Shown here piece by piece: positions 17,255 to 27,637 of a stretch of DNA of 64,000 bases. Under the pieces are notes generated by a model. That model saw only the letters and a list, made by a program, of their open reading frames with translations, did not search any database and was not told where the DNA came from. Location: contig NZ_BBJU01000014.1 of the NCBI RefSeq assembly GCF_000739935.1, positions 1 through 64,000 of the forward strand. Direction: 5' to 3'. The DNA is from Agrobacterium rubi TR3 = NBRC 13261. GTDB taxonomy: Bacteria > Pseudomonadota > Alphaproteobacteria > Rhizobiales > Rhizobiaceae. Every line of letters starts with the position of its first letter. Position 1 is the first letter of the stretch. The position numbers and the translations under genes were made by a program.

Positions 17255-18598
17255 TTACTTCGCGTCGCCGGCCAGATATTTTTCCAGCCAGTGGATGTCG
17301 TAGTCGCCCTTCAGGATGTCTTCGTTTTGCAGAAGGTCCTGAAACAGCGGCAGAGTTGTCTTGATGCCGTCCACCACGAACTCGTCGAGCGCCCGGATCA
17401 GACGACGAATGCATTCATCGCGATTGCGTCCGTGGACGATCAGCTTGCCGATCATGCTGTCGTAGTATGGCGGGATTTTGTAGCCCTGATAGGCGCCAGA
17501 ATCGACGCGAACGCCGAGGCCACCGGGTGTGTGGAAGTAGGTCAATGTACCAGGCGACGGCACGAAGGTGCGCGGGTCCTCGGCGTTGATGCGGCATTCG
17601 ATGGCGTGGCCATTGAACTTCACTTCGTCCTGCGTGACCGAAAGGCCTTGGCCGGAGGCGACGCGAATCTGCTCCTGCACGAGGTCCATGCCGGTGATGG
17701 CTTCCGTGACCGGATGCTCCACCTGAAGACGGGTGTTCATTTCGATGAAATAGAACTCGCCATTCTCATAGAGGAACTCGATGGTGCCAGCACCTCGATA
17801 TTTCAGCTTACGCATGGCATCGGCGCAAATCTCGCCGATCTTCATACGCTGCTCAACGGTGAGTGCTGGTGAGTTGGCTTCTTCCAGAACCTTCTGGTGA
17901 CGGCGCTGCAACGAGCAATCGCGTTCACCCAAATGGATGGCCTTGCCTTCACCATCGCCGAACACCTGAACTTCGATGTGGCGTGGCTTGCCGAGGTATT
18001 TTTCCATATAGACGGCGTCATTACCAAAAGCGGCAAGCGCTTCGGAACGGGCCGTCGAGACGGCTTCCTCGACTTCCGATTCGTCCTTTGCGACTTTCAT
18101 GCCGCGTCCGCCACCACCGGCCGTTGCCTTGATGAGAACCGGGAAGCCGATCTTGCGAGCGATTTCCAGCGCGTTCTCAGGCTTCACTTCGCCGTCAGAG
18201 CCGGGAACAACGGGAATGCCCAGTTCCAGCGCGGTCTGCTTGGCGGTGATCTTGTCACCCATGATGCGGATGTGGTCGGCGGTCGGTCCGATGAAGGTGA
18301 TGCCGTGGGCATCGAGAATATCGGCGAACTTGGCGTTTTCCGACAGGAACCCGTAGCCGGGGTGAACGGCATCCGCGCCGGTGATTTCGCAGGCCGCAAC
18401 GATCTGGTGGATGTTGAGGTAGCTGTCACGCGAAGGCGGTGGGCCGATGCAAACGCTTTCGTCGGCAAGGCGCACATGCATGGCATCTGCGTCTGCCGTG
18501 GAATGCACTGCGACAGTTGGAATGCCGAGTTCCTTGGCGGCACGCAACACGCGAAGGGCGATTTCGCCGCGATTGGCGATGAGGATCTTGGATACCAT
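17255..18598 (-). CDS. accC: Acetyl-CoA carboxylase biotin carboxylase subunit
   Basis: Carboxylates the biotin of AccB using ATP and bicarbonate, the first half-reaction of malonyl-CoA synthesis. 447 residues, normal length. The biotin carboxylase N-domain starts [21 protein letters not shown]; the ATP-grasp has [11 protein letters not shown] and the catalytic [14 protein letters not shown]; the C-terminal domain follows with [12 protein letters not shown]. Eleven bases downstream of accB, the standard accBC arrangement. A GGGCTGATTTC leader precedes the ATG. Confidence 0.97.
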   Translation of the reverse strand: MVSKILIANRGEIALRVLRAAKELGIPTVAVHSTADADAMHVRLADESVCIGPPPSRDSYLNIHQIVAACEITGADAVHPGYGFLSENAKFADILDAHGITFIGPTADHIRIMGDKITAKQTALELGIPVVPGSDGEVKPENALEIARKIGFPVLIKATAGGGGRGMKVAKDESEVEEAVSTARSEALAAFGNDAVYMEKYLGKPRHIEVQVFGDGEGKAIHLGERDCSLQRRHQKVLEEANSPALTVEQRMKIGEICADAMRKLKYRGAGTIEFLYENGEFYFIEMNTRLQVEHPVTEAITGMDLVQEQIRVASGQGLSVTQDEVKFNGHAIECRINAEDPRTFVPSPGTLTYFHTPGGLGVRVDSGAYQGYKIPPYYDSMIGKLIVHGRNRDECIRRLIRALDEFVVDGIKTTLPLFQDLLQNEDILKGDYDIHWLEKYLAGDAK

Positions 18599-18609
18599 GA
18601 AATCAGCCC

Positions 18610-19098
18610 TTATTCGATGACCACGAGGGCTTCACCATACTCTACGGGCTGCGAGTCGTTGACGATGATTTCCGTAACCTTGCCGGACTTCGGAGCCGGG
18701 ATCTGGTTCATGGTTTTCATGGCTTCAACGATCAGAAGCGTCTGGCCTTCCTTGACGGTTGCGCCGACTTCGACGAACGGACGTGCACCCGGAGCAGAAG
18801 AAAGATAAACGGTGCCAACCATTGGCGACGTGACGGTGTTTGCCGGGTTGCGGGCAGGGGCAGCAGGAGCGGCGGTGCCAGGTCCAACCGCCGGTGCTGC
18901 GGCTGCAGGGGCGGCAGCGGGCGCCGGTGCGTAATGTGTGGGTGCCGTTGCATAAATCGGCGCGGCAGGCGCTGCACGAGACACACGAATGCGCAAATCG
19001 TCCTGCTCGACTTCGATCTCGGAAAGATCGGTGTCGTTGAGAATGTTCGCGAGGTCGCGGATCAGTTCCTTGTCGATACCGTTTTTCTTTTCAGACAT
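18610..19098 (-). CDS. accB: Biotin carboxyl carrier protein of acetyl-CoA carboxylase
   Basis: Carrier protein of 162 residues. An N-terminal helical part ([23 protein letters not shown]) is followed by an Ala/Pro-rich flexible linker at about 50-85, then the biotinyl domain with the biotinylated Lys in [10 protein letters not shown]. Partner of AccC, encoded 11 bases downstream. The Ala/Pro linker is a normal family trait. aroQ lies 28 bases upstream on the same strand. Confidence 0.97.
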   Translation of the reverse strand: MSEKKNGIDKELIRDLANILNDTDLSEIEVEQDDLRIRVSRAAPAAPIYATAPTHYAPAPAAAPAAAAPAVGPGTAAPAAPARNPANTVTSPMVGTVYLSSAPGARPFVEVGATVKEGQTLLIVEAMKTMNQIPAPKSGKVTEIIVNDSQPVEYGEALVVIE

Positions 19099-19126
19099 GA
19101 CAAACCCTATTTCTGATTGTTTCTTT

Positions 19127-19564
19127 TTATGCCGTGATATTCTTCAAGGCGTTGAGCGCCATGATGTAGCCATACGGCCCGAAACCGCAGATCATTCCCT
19201 TTGCGGCGGGCGCTATCATCGATTTATGGCGGAATTCCTCGCGTGCGTGGATGTTGGAAATGTGCACTTCCAGCACAGGAACAGAAATGGCGCGTATGGC
19301 ATCATGCATCGCAATTGACGTGTGGCCATAGGCGCCGGGATTGATGACGACACCGGCGGCGCGCTCGCCAGCCTCATGCAAAAGGTCAACCAGGGCGCCC
19401 TCATGGTTGGACTGATGACACTCGACCGTAAAGCCAAGCTCTTCACCAGCCTTCACGCAATCGGCCTCGATGTCCTTCAGCGTCTTGCCGCCATAGATGC
19501 CGGGCTCTCGTTTTCCCAACATGTTGAGATTGGGGCCATTCAGGACGAAGATTGTGTTGCTCAT
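19127..19564 (-). CDS. aroQ: 3-dehydroquinate dehydratase, type II
   Basis: Shikimate pathway enzyme (145 residues) that dehydrates 3-dehydroquinate; type II forms dodecamers. Seen: [17 protein letters not shown] with the catalytic Tyr at its end, [34 protein letters not shown] and [17 protein letters not shown] with the second catalytic His. ATG 19564 gives the usual [12 protein letters not shown] start; the frame continues upstream to 19615 without a family match. First gene of the aroQ-accB-accC-aat run. Confidence 0.96.
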   Translation of the reverse strand: MSNTIFVLNGPNLNMLGKREPGIYGGKTLKDIEADCVKAGEELGFTVECHQSNHEGALVDLLHEAGERAAGVVINPGAYGHTSIAMHDAIRAISVPVLEVHISNIHAREEFRHKSMIAPAAKGMICGFGPYGYIMALNALKNITA

Positions 19565-19689
19565 TTGCAGTTCCGTCAAAAAATCAGGGCCACCTATAGA
19601 CCGCGTAACCTCCAAGGAAAAGCCCCGAAGCGCGCAAACAACCTCTTGTCCTTAATCTTCTGGGCTTTCTGCGTGTTTTCGAGCGTATT

Positions 19690-20457
19690 TTATGAGCAAG
19701 TCGCCTTGCCGCAGCTGCGCATATTGGCAATCTTTTCTTTCAACGGCACAGCGCCGACAGCGCCAAACACGGCCTCATTGCCGATAATGTAGGACGGCGT
19801 ACCCGTGATGCCGAGATTGGTGGCAAGCTGGTAGGTTTCCTTGACCTGCGCATCATTGGAGTTTTCCGCCATGGATTTGCGGATATCCGCTTCCTTGATG
19901 CCGAGCGTTTCAGCGACTTCGATGGCGCTTTCTTCATTGGCGCGACCGGTGCTGCCGAGCAATGTCCGCTGGAATTCGGGGTATTTCTCCGGCGCGATCA
20001 GCTTTACGGCGTTCGAAACCTTGTGGGCTTCCACCGATTCGGGTCCAAGAATAGGAAATTCTTTCAGAACGAAACGGACGTTCTTGTCGGTTTTGAGGAT
20101 CGTGTCCACATCGCTCATGGCGCGCTTGCAATAGCCGCAATTGTAATCGAAGAATTCGACCAGCGTGACATCGCCCTTGGGGTTGCCGAGCGACAGATCG
20201 TATTTCGATTCGAAGATGGCCTTCTGGTTATCGGCCACGGCATCGGCCGCCTTTGCATTGCGCGTTTCATACTGTTTGCGCTCAAGAGCATCCTGCACTT
20301 CCAGCATGATTTCTGGGTTCTCGATCAGATATTCCTTGATGAAAGCGCCGAACTCTTTTTTCTGCTGATCATCCAGCGCGTGCGCGGGCAGGGAGACGAA
20401 AAGGGTCGAAAGGGCCGTCAGGCAGGCAAAGGCTGTGGATTTGATGGAAAGTGCCAT
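19690..20457 (-). CDS. DsbA-family thiol-disulfide oxidoreductase (BdbD/ScsC-like)
   Basis: Periplasmic thioredoxin-fold protein, 255 residues, with a signal peptide (AFACLTALSTLFVSLPAHA). A helical region follows (residues about 28-80, possibly an oligomerisation or chaperone arm), then the DsbA domain with the redox motif CGYC in FFDYNCGYCKRAMSD and the cis-Pro loop GITGTPSYIIGNE. The extra N-terminal helix resembles ScsC/Com1 proteins, which often trimerise and isomerise disulfides. A C-terminal Cys pair (SCGKATC) is unusual and could be a further disulfide. ACGAGGA precedes the ATG. Confidence 0.85.
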   Translation of the reverse strand: MALSIKSTAFACLTALSTLFVSLPAHALDDQQKKEFGAFIKEYLIENPEIMLEVQDALERKQYETRNAKAADAVADNQKAIFESKYDLSLGNPKGDVTLVEFFDYNCGYCKRAMSDVDTILKTDKNVRFVLKEFPILGPESVEAHKVSNAVKLIAPEKYPEFQRTLLGSTGRANEESAIEVAETLGIKEADIRKSMAENSNDAQVKETYQLATNLGITGTPSYIIGNEAVFGAVGAVPLKEKIANMRSCGKATCS

Positions 20458-20625
20458 GGGGTCCTCGTGGTGTCATGGGCAGGTGCGATGTCTCACCTCA
20501 CGCATTACCTTAATTTCATTCAATTGCCATATCGCAAATTAAATCTCTCCGTTGCGATCTTGTCATTGTGAAGGCCGTCATAATGCGGCACATCTTCCCA
20601 TAGAATTTCGAGAAAGAGTATATTT

Positions 20626-21783
20626 TTGATTACCTTGTCCAAGCGAAGTGCGGTTGAGCCATTCCATGCCATGGATATTCTGGCGGAGGCGAATCGACGC
20701 AGGCAGGCGGGACGTCCTGTTATCTCCATGGCTGTCGGCCAACCATCCCATGCAGCACCCAAGGCATCGCTTGCGGCCGCCGAAGAGGCACTCAAGCATG
20801 GTCGGATCGGCTACACCGATGCGCTGGGATTGCGTGAACTGCGCGAGGCAATCGCGACAAGCTACAGGCTGCGCCATAGCACGATCATCGATCCCGCGCG
20901 CATTGCGGTGACCACGGGGTCATCGGCAGCGTTCAATCTGGCATTTCTCAGCCTGTTCGATGTGGGCGACGCCGTCGCCATCGCGCGGCCTGGATATCCA
21001 GCCTACCGCAACATTCTCAAGGCGCTGGGTCTGACGGTCGTTGAAGTGCCGGTAACGGCCGAAACCGGCTATACGCTGACGCCTGCGAGCCTCGAGCGCG
21101 CCGAAACCAGGGCCGGGCGAAAGTTGAAGGGCGTGCTTCTGGCAAGTCCTGCAAACCCCACCGGGACTGTGACGGGGCGTGAGGCACTGAAGCGCCTGGT
21201 GACCTATTGCGACAGCCGCAATATCGCGTTCATTTCGGATGAAATCTACCACGGTCTGACATTTGTCGGCGAAGAGACGAGTGCCACCGAAATCAGCGAC
21301 AATGCCGTCGTCATCAACTCCTTTTCCAAATATTACTGCATGACCGGCTGGCGTATTGGCTGGATGGTATTGCCGGAAGTGCTCATCCGCCCGATCGAAT
21401 GTCTGGCCCAGAGCATGTATATTTCGGCGCCGGAGCTGTCGCAGCTTGCCGCAATTGCTGCCTTTTCCGTCGAGGACGAGTTGGATGTCTACAAGGAAAG
21501 TTACCGCACCAATCGCGACTTCCTTTTGAGCCGCCTGCCGGAGCTCGGGCTGCCGCTGGTTTCGCCGATGGATGGTGCTTTCTATGCCTATGTCGACATC
21601 AGCCGATACTCGAACGACAGTATGGAGTTCGCAAAGCTGATGCTGGCGGAAATCGACGTTGCCGCCACACCTGGTCTCGATTTTGATCCGGTCGACGGCC
21701 ATCGTGCGCTGCGATTTTCCTATGCGGGTTCGGAATCCGAGATAGCCGAGGCCGTCGGGCGTATTGCAGGCTGGCTCAAGTAA
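20626..21783 (+). CDS. PLP-dependent aminotransferase, class I/II
   Basis: Fold-type I aminotransferase of 385 residues; substrate unknown. Motifs: ISMAVGQPSHAAP and YTDALGLRELREAIA near the N-terminus, then ASPANPTGTVTG, FISDEIYHGLTF with the PLP-contact Asp and Tyr, and the Schiff-base Lys in INSFSKYYCMTGWRIGW. TTG 20626 is chosen because GAGAAAGAG sits 9-17 bases upstream and it keeps the conserved RSAVEPFHAMDILAEA start; TTG 20635 or ATG 20671 are alternatives. It diverges from the dsbA-like gene. Confidence 0.85.
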   Translation: MITLSKRSAVEPFHAMDILAEANRRRQAGRPVISMAVGQPSHAAPKASLAAAEEALKHGRIGYTDALGLRELREAIATSYRLRHSTIIDPARIAVTTGSSAAFNLAFLSLFDVGDAVAIARPGYPAYRNILKALGLTVVEVPVTAETGYTLTPASLERAETRAGRKLKGVLLASPANPTGTVTGREALKRLVTYCDSRNIAFISDEIYHGLTFVGEETSATEISDNAVVINSFSKYYCMTGWRIGWMVLPEVLIRPIECLAQSMYISAPELSQLAAIAAFSVEDELDVYKESYRTNRDFLLSRLPELGLPLVSPMDGAFYAYVDISRYSNDSMEFAKLMLAEIDVAATPGLDFDPVDGHRALRFSYAGSESEIAEAVGRIAGWLK

Positions 21784-21890
21784 AGCTACTCAACAGCTTG
21801 CAGCTTTGCTGTGCTTTCCCATCAATGATTTTGGTTCGTCCTGATCGGTCATTCGCGATATTCTCTTTCCCAAAATGATGGGAGAACACG

Positions 21891-22595
21891 ATGACGACAG
21901 ATAAGGTAGCAGTGGTAACGGCGGGTGGCAGTGGCATGGGGGCGGCTGTTGCCAAGCGTCTGGCCGCTGATGGTTATAAGGTTGCCATCCTCTCATCCTC
22001 CGGCAAGGGTGAGGCTCTCGCAACCGAACTTGGCGGTATCGGGGTCACAGGCTCCAACCAATCCAATGACGACCTACAGCGGTTGATCGACCTGACACTG
22101 GAAACATTCGGACGCATCGACGTGCTGGTCAACAGTGCGGGGCATGGCCCTCGCGCGCCGATCCTCGATATTACCGATGAGCAGTGGCATACGGGCCTTG
22201 ATGTTTATTTGCTGAATGTCATTCGCCCGACTCGCTTGGTGACGCCCACCATGGTGTCTCAAAAATCCGGCACGATCATCAATATATCGACGGCCTGGGC
22301 ATTTGAGCCCAGCGATATGTTTCCCACATCTGCTGTGTTCCGGTCAGGTCTTTCCGCCTTCACGAAAATCTTTTCGGATACCTACGCGCCTGACAATGTG
22401 CGGATGAACAACGTCCTGCCGGGCTGGATCGACAGCCTACCAGCGACCGAACAGCGCCGGGAGATGGTGCCAATGCAGCGTTACGGAAAAAGTGAAGAAA
22501 TAGCCGCCACCGTCGCCTTTCTTGCCTCCGATGGTGCCGGTTATATCACCGGTCAAAACCTTCGCGTGGACGGAGGACTAACCCGTTCTGTGTAA
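21891..22595 (+). CDS. Short-chain dehydrogenase/reductase, atypical active site
   Basis: Rossmann-fold SDR of 234 residues. The cofactor loop is TAGGSGMGAAVAKRL and the NSAG motif is present, as is the Ser of the NISTAW strand. The usual YxxxK catalytic pair is missing: the aligned segment is TSAVFRSGLSAFTK, with Phe in place of Tyr and no Lys four residues on. The C-terminal RVDGGLTRSV is family-like. It may be inactive, use other residues, or belong to the divergent SDR branch with this pattern. Monocistronic as far as can be seen. Confidence 0.85.
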   Translation: MTTDKVAVVTAGGSGMGAAVAKRLAADGYKVAILSSSGKGEALATELGGIGVTGSNQSNDDLQRLIDLTLETFGRIDVLVNSAGHGPRAPILDITDEQWHTGLDVYLLNVIRPTRLVTPTMVSQKSGTIINISTAWAFEPSDMFPTSAVFRSGLSAFTKIFSDTYAPDNVRMNNVLPGWIDSLPATEQRREMVPMQRYGKSEEIAATVAFLASDGAGYITGQNLRVDGGLTRSV

Positions 22596-22773
22596 ACGAC
22601 ATTAGTGCTAATAAGCGCATTTTGCGTTCGCTCTTACTCCAGCGAAGGCCTGTCATTCCAGGGAATCCGGTCATTTTGAAGGAACCACGTCGTTATCGCC
22701 GCGTTATTCAACCCAAGGGTAAGCGTTTCAATTTGAACACGACACTCGTGTAAGAAAACAGGTGGTCTGATCC

Positions 22774-23151
22774 ATGGGACAGAGAAATCCAATTGCCAGA
22801 CAAGTGGTCTTGGTTGTCGAAGACGATCCGCTGCTTCGCATGATGGCGGTTGATCTCGTGGAAGACGCAGGTTTCGACGCGATCGAGGCGTGTGATTCGG
22901 ACGAAGCTGTCGAAATATTGCAAACGCGCCCAGATGTGAAAGTTCTTTTCACCGACGTCGATATGCCCGGCAAGATGGATGGTGTTGCACTCGCCAATTG
23001 GGCACGCCGAAGCGTCGTGCCACTGGGTATCGTTCTGACCTCGGGTCACTACAGGCCAGAAGATGAGGATTTACCAGACCGGAGTATTTTCTTCGCCAAA
23101 CCCTATGATTTCGAAAAGGTCATGAAGACGCTGAGACTTATGAGTGCGTGA
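22774..23151 (+). CDS. Single-domain response regulator
   Basis: CheY-type receiver alone, 125 residues. Acidic pair VVEDDP, phosphoacceptor Asp in FTDVDMPG, conserved Ser/Thr in VLTSGH and Lys in FFAKPYD are all present, so it should be phosphorylated normally. No output domain, so it acts by protein contact or as a phosphate sink. About 120 bases upstream of the double-receiver gene on the same strand; no kinase gene is nearby. Confidence 0.9.
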   Translation: MGQRNPIARQVVLVVEDDPLLRMMAVDLVEDAGFDAIEACDSDEAVEILQTRPDVKVLFTDVDMPGKMDGVALANWARRSVVPLGIVLTSGHYRPEDEDLPDRSIFFAKPYDFEKVMKTLRLMSA

Positions 23152-23273
23152 GGCGGAAGTTTCGTGTTTGCTAATAGGTAACCATAGCTCAAACGTCTGT
23201 TTAGCGATTAAGTGTTCTTAAAAGACCTCTGTTTATAGTGTCCCTCAAGGCTATAAGAGTTTTTGGGGGTACT

Positions 23274-24110
23274 ATGAACTTTCTGGGAATCACAGGCATG
23301 CAGTATTCTGGCGTGCCATTTCACGACACACGAATATTGCTTGCTGAAGATTCCAACGTCTTTACTCAGATGATCGGCGCGAGGCTCAAGGAGCTGCTGG
23401 GTTTGAGCGTTGAGGTGTGCCGGAACTTCGAAGAGCTGCAGGAATGCTACGAGCGTTCTTCCGAAGAAGTTACTCTCGCCATTTCCAATATCAATCTTCC
23501 AGGCGCTGAAAATGGCGAGGCTTTGGAATATCTTGTCGATCTTTCGATACCGACGATCGTTTTCACCAGCACCTTCCATGAAGACACGCGTGAGAAGCTC
23601 ATCACCAAGGAAGTGGTCGACTATATCCTGAAAGACAATGTCTTTGCGGTCGATATGCTGACGGAATCGGTTTGCCGCTTCCTCACCAACCACCGTCACC
23701 ACGTGCTCATCGTCGATGATAGTCCAACGGCGCGAGCTCTGCTCTCCAGCCGCCTTAAGCGTTACAATTTCCGCGTCAGCCTTGCTGAGAGCGGTGCGAA
23801 GGCGCTGGAAATTCTCAAGAACAATCCAGACATCGGTCTTGTGGTGACGGATTACAACATGCCTGATATCGACGGCTTTGAGCTGACGCGGCGCATTCGC
23901 ACCATGCGCGGTTCGCATGAGTTGCGCATTATCGGTGTTTCCTCGTCCACGAACCGCCTTCTGTCTGCACGCTTCTTGAAGGCCGGCGGTAACGACTTCA
24001 TGCTGCGTCCGTTCATCGACGAAGAATTTTATTGCCGCGTCAATCAGAACCTCGACACGCTTGTCCAGATCAAGTCGGCGAGAACGCAGAACGCTAAGGC
24101 TGCTGCATAA
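23274..24110 (+). CDS. Double-receiver response regulator (REC-REC), first receiver degenerate
   Basis: 278 residues with two receiver domains and nothing else, the layout of PleD without its GGDEF domain. Receiver 1 (about 20-135) has ILLAEDSN, but Asn replaces the phosphoacceptor Asp in AISNINLPGAENG. Receiver 2 (about 145-260) has LIVDDSPTARALL, an intact Asp in VVTDYNMPDIDG, and Arg for the usual Lys in FMLRPF. ATG 23274 is chosen for the TGGGGGT ribosome binding site just upstream; an in-frame GTG at 23238 is less likely. Probably signals by dimerisation or protein contact; partner unknown. Confidence 0.88.
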   Translation: MNFLGITGMQYSGVPFHDTRILLAEDSNVFTQMIGARLKELLGLSVEVCRNFEELQECYERSSEEVTLAISNINLPGAENGEALEYLVDLSIPTIVFTSTFHEDTREKLITKEVVDYILKDNVFAVDMLTESVCRFLTNHRHHVLIVDDSPTARALLSSRLKRYNFRVSLAESGAKALEILKNNPDIGLVVTDYNMPDIDGFELTRRIRTMRGSHELRIIGVSSSTNRLLSARFLKAGGNDFMLRPFIDEEFYCRVNQNLDTLVQIKSARTQNAKAAA

Positions 24111-24129
24111 GTCTGAAAGAGCAGGGCCG

Positions 24130-24720
24130 TCAGGTTTCCTGCTCTATCGGCCTGCCCATGGCAAGTTTTTCGGATAGTTCCGGGCCAAGCTTATCCACAT
24201 AGGCTTGGTCCGGTGACGTTCCCAGAGCATCCAGCGTCTTGGAGAAGAAGCAGCGCGCCGCAGCCGCCGCCACGATGTCGAAGATTTCGGCATCGGTCAG
24301 GGCATGGGTTTTGAGAGCATCGATATCGGCTTGCGTCACCGACGTCGCATCGCGAACCACATTTGTCGCGAAAATCATGATGGCGCGCTCCTGCTCGTTG
24401 AGGGGCGCATCGTCTTCGATGTTGACGATGGCTTCCAGCTCGTCTTTGGAGACGCCGTCGCGTGCCAGAACGGCGCCATGCGCCAGCATGCAATAGGAAG
24501 AGCGCAGTTCGCGGGCTGCGGCCAGCGTGACCAACTCATAGCGCCTCGGCTCGATATTGCCACGAAGGCTGACCAACAGCGCACTCCAGCTTTCCATGAC
24601 CTCCGGGCGATGGCCGAACGCGCGGTACATATTCGGCAGATAGCCATGAACATGCTCGGCACTATCGTACATCTCCGCAATCTTGCGGCTGGTTTTCGGC
24701 TCTGGCGGCGCGATGAACAT
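24130..24720 (-). CDS. Carboxymuconolactone decarboxylase / AhpD-like protein
   Basis: Helical protein of 196 residues in the CMD/AhpD superfamily (alkylhydroperoxidase-like, peroxidase-related). The active-site region reads ELRSSYCMLAHG: the distal Cys and the His of the AhpD E-CxxC-H motif are kept, but the first Cys is Ser, so classic AhpD disulfide chemistry is unlikely. ATG 24720 is preferred over 24735 because AGGAGAA lies just upstream. It converges with the double-receiver gene across a 19-base gap containing half of a stem-loop. Confidence 0.8.
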   Translation of the reverse strand: MFIAPPEPKTSRKIAEMYDSAEHVHGYLPNMYRAFGHRPEVMESWSALLVSLRGNIEPRRYELVTLAAARELRSSYCMLAHGAVLARDGVSKDELEAIVNIEDDAPLNEQERAIMIFATNVVRDATSVTQADIDALKTHALTDAEIFDIVAAAAARCFFSKTLDALGTSPDQAYVDKLGPELSEKLAMGRPIEQET

Positions 24721-24795
24721 CGGGTTCTCCTGCATTTCAACTGCTTCTAAAATGCGTGAGTGCGAGATTGGATCATTTTCAGCCGATGTTTTTTG

Positions 24796-26352
24796 TCACA
24801 GCTGAGATTCGAGCGGCAATATCCCCATAACTATCGTCATGATACGGCGGCTGAGGCTGGCGTAGGGCTCGCTGGCATAGTGCTGCGGCTTGCCCTTGAC
24901 GACACCGTTCCAGACGACGTTACGGCGCTGGTTCAGCGTGAGTTCAAAGCTCATTTCCTGGCGGATTTCTTCGCTGAAGATAGCGTCCATTTCCTCGACC
25001 AATTCAGGCGATGTGAACAGTACGCCCATTTCGGTGTTCAGCGACATCGAGCGGGGATCGAAGTTGAGGGAGCCGATAAAGCCGATCTCACCATCGCGCG
25101 TGAAAGCCTTGGTGTGGAGGCTGGCCTGACCGGAGCCACGCAGCGAAAAAGAGGAGTTTTGATCCGCCAAAGCGCGCAGTTCATGGATTTTGATGCCGTT
25201 GATCAACAGGGGGCGTCTGTAGCGCGAATATCCGGCGTGGACGGCAGCGACATCCGTGGCGGCCAGTGAGTTCGTCAAAACGCAGACCGAAACGCCGTCT
25301 GCCGAAAGGCGCGACAGGGTTTCGACGCCTTTCAGACCGGGAATGAAGTAGGGAGACGTTATCCGAAGCTTAGTCGTCGTCTCATCCATGATGGGCAGCA
25401 GGGTTTCCATGACGTAGTTATGACCATGGCGTCGCTTGCCGGCGGCCTTCTCTGGCGGGTCGGCAACGACCTGCACGGTTTCCACCCAATGCAGCTTGTC
25501 GGAGTTGAGGAAGTCGCCGGAATGGTGCTGGCTTTCGACCTGTGCCAGATAGGGCTGTGCTGCGCTGCCGGCCGCCAAGGCATCCATCCGGCGTCTCAAT
25601 TTCGCGAGCTTGTTGGGGCGCCTTGCGAGCAACGATCTGACCGGCACCGCAACCGCACTGTTCCAGTAGTCGTCGAAAATCTCCTCTGCCTGACCGACAC
25701 AGTCTCCATGCGCGATGACATCGAAATCTCTGAAATTCGCCAGCTCTGCGGCGTCGAAATAGGCGTCGCCAATATTACGCCCGCCAACGATCAAAACCCT
25801 GCCATCGGCAATCCAAGCCTTGTTGTGCATGCGCCGGTTGACGCTGCGAAACCGCAGGACCATCTCCAGCCCGCGACGGAACACGTTTTCCCTTGCTTTC
25901 GTGGGATTGAACAGTCGCAGTTCGATATTGCGATGGCTATCGATGGCGTGAAAGGCGCGATCGGGAATCGAGACGCCCAGATCATCGAGAAGCAGACGCA
26001 CGCGAACCCCACGGTCCGCAGCGGCGATGACCTCACGCATCATCAGCTGACCAGTCAGATCGGCGTTCCACATGTAGTACATGAGGTCGAGGCTGCGGGC
26101 GGCTGCCCTCGCAGAGCCGACGCGGGCCGCAAAAGCGCCGAGGTTGGACTGGACGAGGGAGAGCGCGTTCGGCTCTTGGCGTCCATTGCTGACATGTTTC
26201 CAATGGAGGTCAAGCGGGGTCGCATCGTCCACTGTCGGCAATGCCGTGGAAGCGATTTTGATGATGATTTTGTCGCGGTGGCGCGATGCGAGTGCCATTG
26301 CGGCCACGATCATCACAACAAGCAGAACACAGATGGCGATCGTTACATTCAC
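24796..26352 (-). CDS. Phospholipase D superfamily protein (cardiolipin synthase-like)
   Basis: 518 residues; an N-terminal membrane anchor (IAICVLLVVMIVAAMALA) is followed by two PLD domains. HKD motif 1 is MHNKAWIADGRVLIVGGRNIGD and motif 2 is LHTKAFTRDGEIGFIGSLNFD, both complete. It resembles cardiolipin synthase C (ClsC/YmdC type) more than secreted phospholipases. It likely acts on phospholipids in the inner membrane; substrate is inferred. The start is a GTG at 26352. The next minus-strand gene, 62 residues long, begins 237 bases upstream. Confidence 0.85.
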   Translation of the reverse strand: MNVTIAICVLLVVMIVAAMALASRHRDKIIIKIASTALPTVDDATPLDLHWKHVSNGRQEPNALSLVQSNLGAFAARVGSARAAARSLDLMYYMWNADLTGQLMMREVIAAADRGVRVRLLLDDLGVSIPDRAFHAIDSHRNIELRLFNPTKARENVFRRGLEMVLRFRSVNRRMHNKAWIADGRVLIVGGRNIGDAYFDAAELANFRDFDVIAHGDCVGQAEEIFDDYWNSAVAVPVRSLLARRPNKLAKLRRRMDALAAGSAAQPYLAQVESQHHSGDFLNSDKLHWVETVQVVADPPEKAAGKRRHGHNYVMETLLPIMDETTTKLRITSPYFIPGLKGVETLSRLSADGVSVCVLTNSLAATDVAAVHAGYSRYRRPLLINGIKIHELRALADQNSSFSLRGSGQASLHTKAFTRDGEIGFIGSLNFDPRSMSLNTEMGVLFTSPELVEEMDAIFSEEIRQEMSFELTLNQRRNVVWNGVVKGKPQHYASEPYASLSRRIMTIVMGILPLESQL

Positions 26353-26400
26353 AGCGATAGGGTCACCTGCATCAGTTGTACGCTTTTATATCGGTTGAAA

Positions 26401-26589
26401 TCAATGGATTTCAATGCCGCGCTTGTCGGCTTCTTCCTTGATGATGTCTTCAACGATCTCGCGTTTTAGTCCGGGATTTCCGAGCAGGTAATCATCGGCG
26501 ATTTCGAAAATGGATTTGGGGCTTTCCGTGCGATTGAGGGTATCGAGATCCTGGCCGATTTGCTCGCGCAGTTGGGTGTAGTCATCCAT
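26401..26589 (-). CDS. Conserved small hypothetical protein (62 residues)
   Basis: Acidic, mostly helical 62-residue protein (MDDYTQLREQIGQDLDTLNR, then REIVEDIIKEEADKRG). A GAGGAACGAC ribosome binding site precedes the ATG, which is the main evidence for a real gene and for this start; the frame is open upstream into the riboswitch region but that part would be non-coding. No known domain recognised. It lies upstream of the phospholipase D-type gene on the same strand and is divergent from the bluB riboswitch. Confidence 0.6.
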   Translation of the reverse strand: MDDYTQLREQIGQDLDTLNRTESPKSIFEIADDYLLGNPGLKREIVEDIIKEEADKRGIEIH

Positions 26590-26698
26590 CGTCGTTCCTC
26601 CATCATGTGGAGGTAGAATGCGCGGGCGGTGTCTGGGTTCCTGTCGCGTTTGAAATGAGGATATTGCATTGGCAGGCCACGCCAGCCATAAGCGACAG

Positions 26699-27627
<929 letters not shown>

Positions 27628-27637
27628 TAGAGTAACC

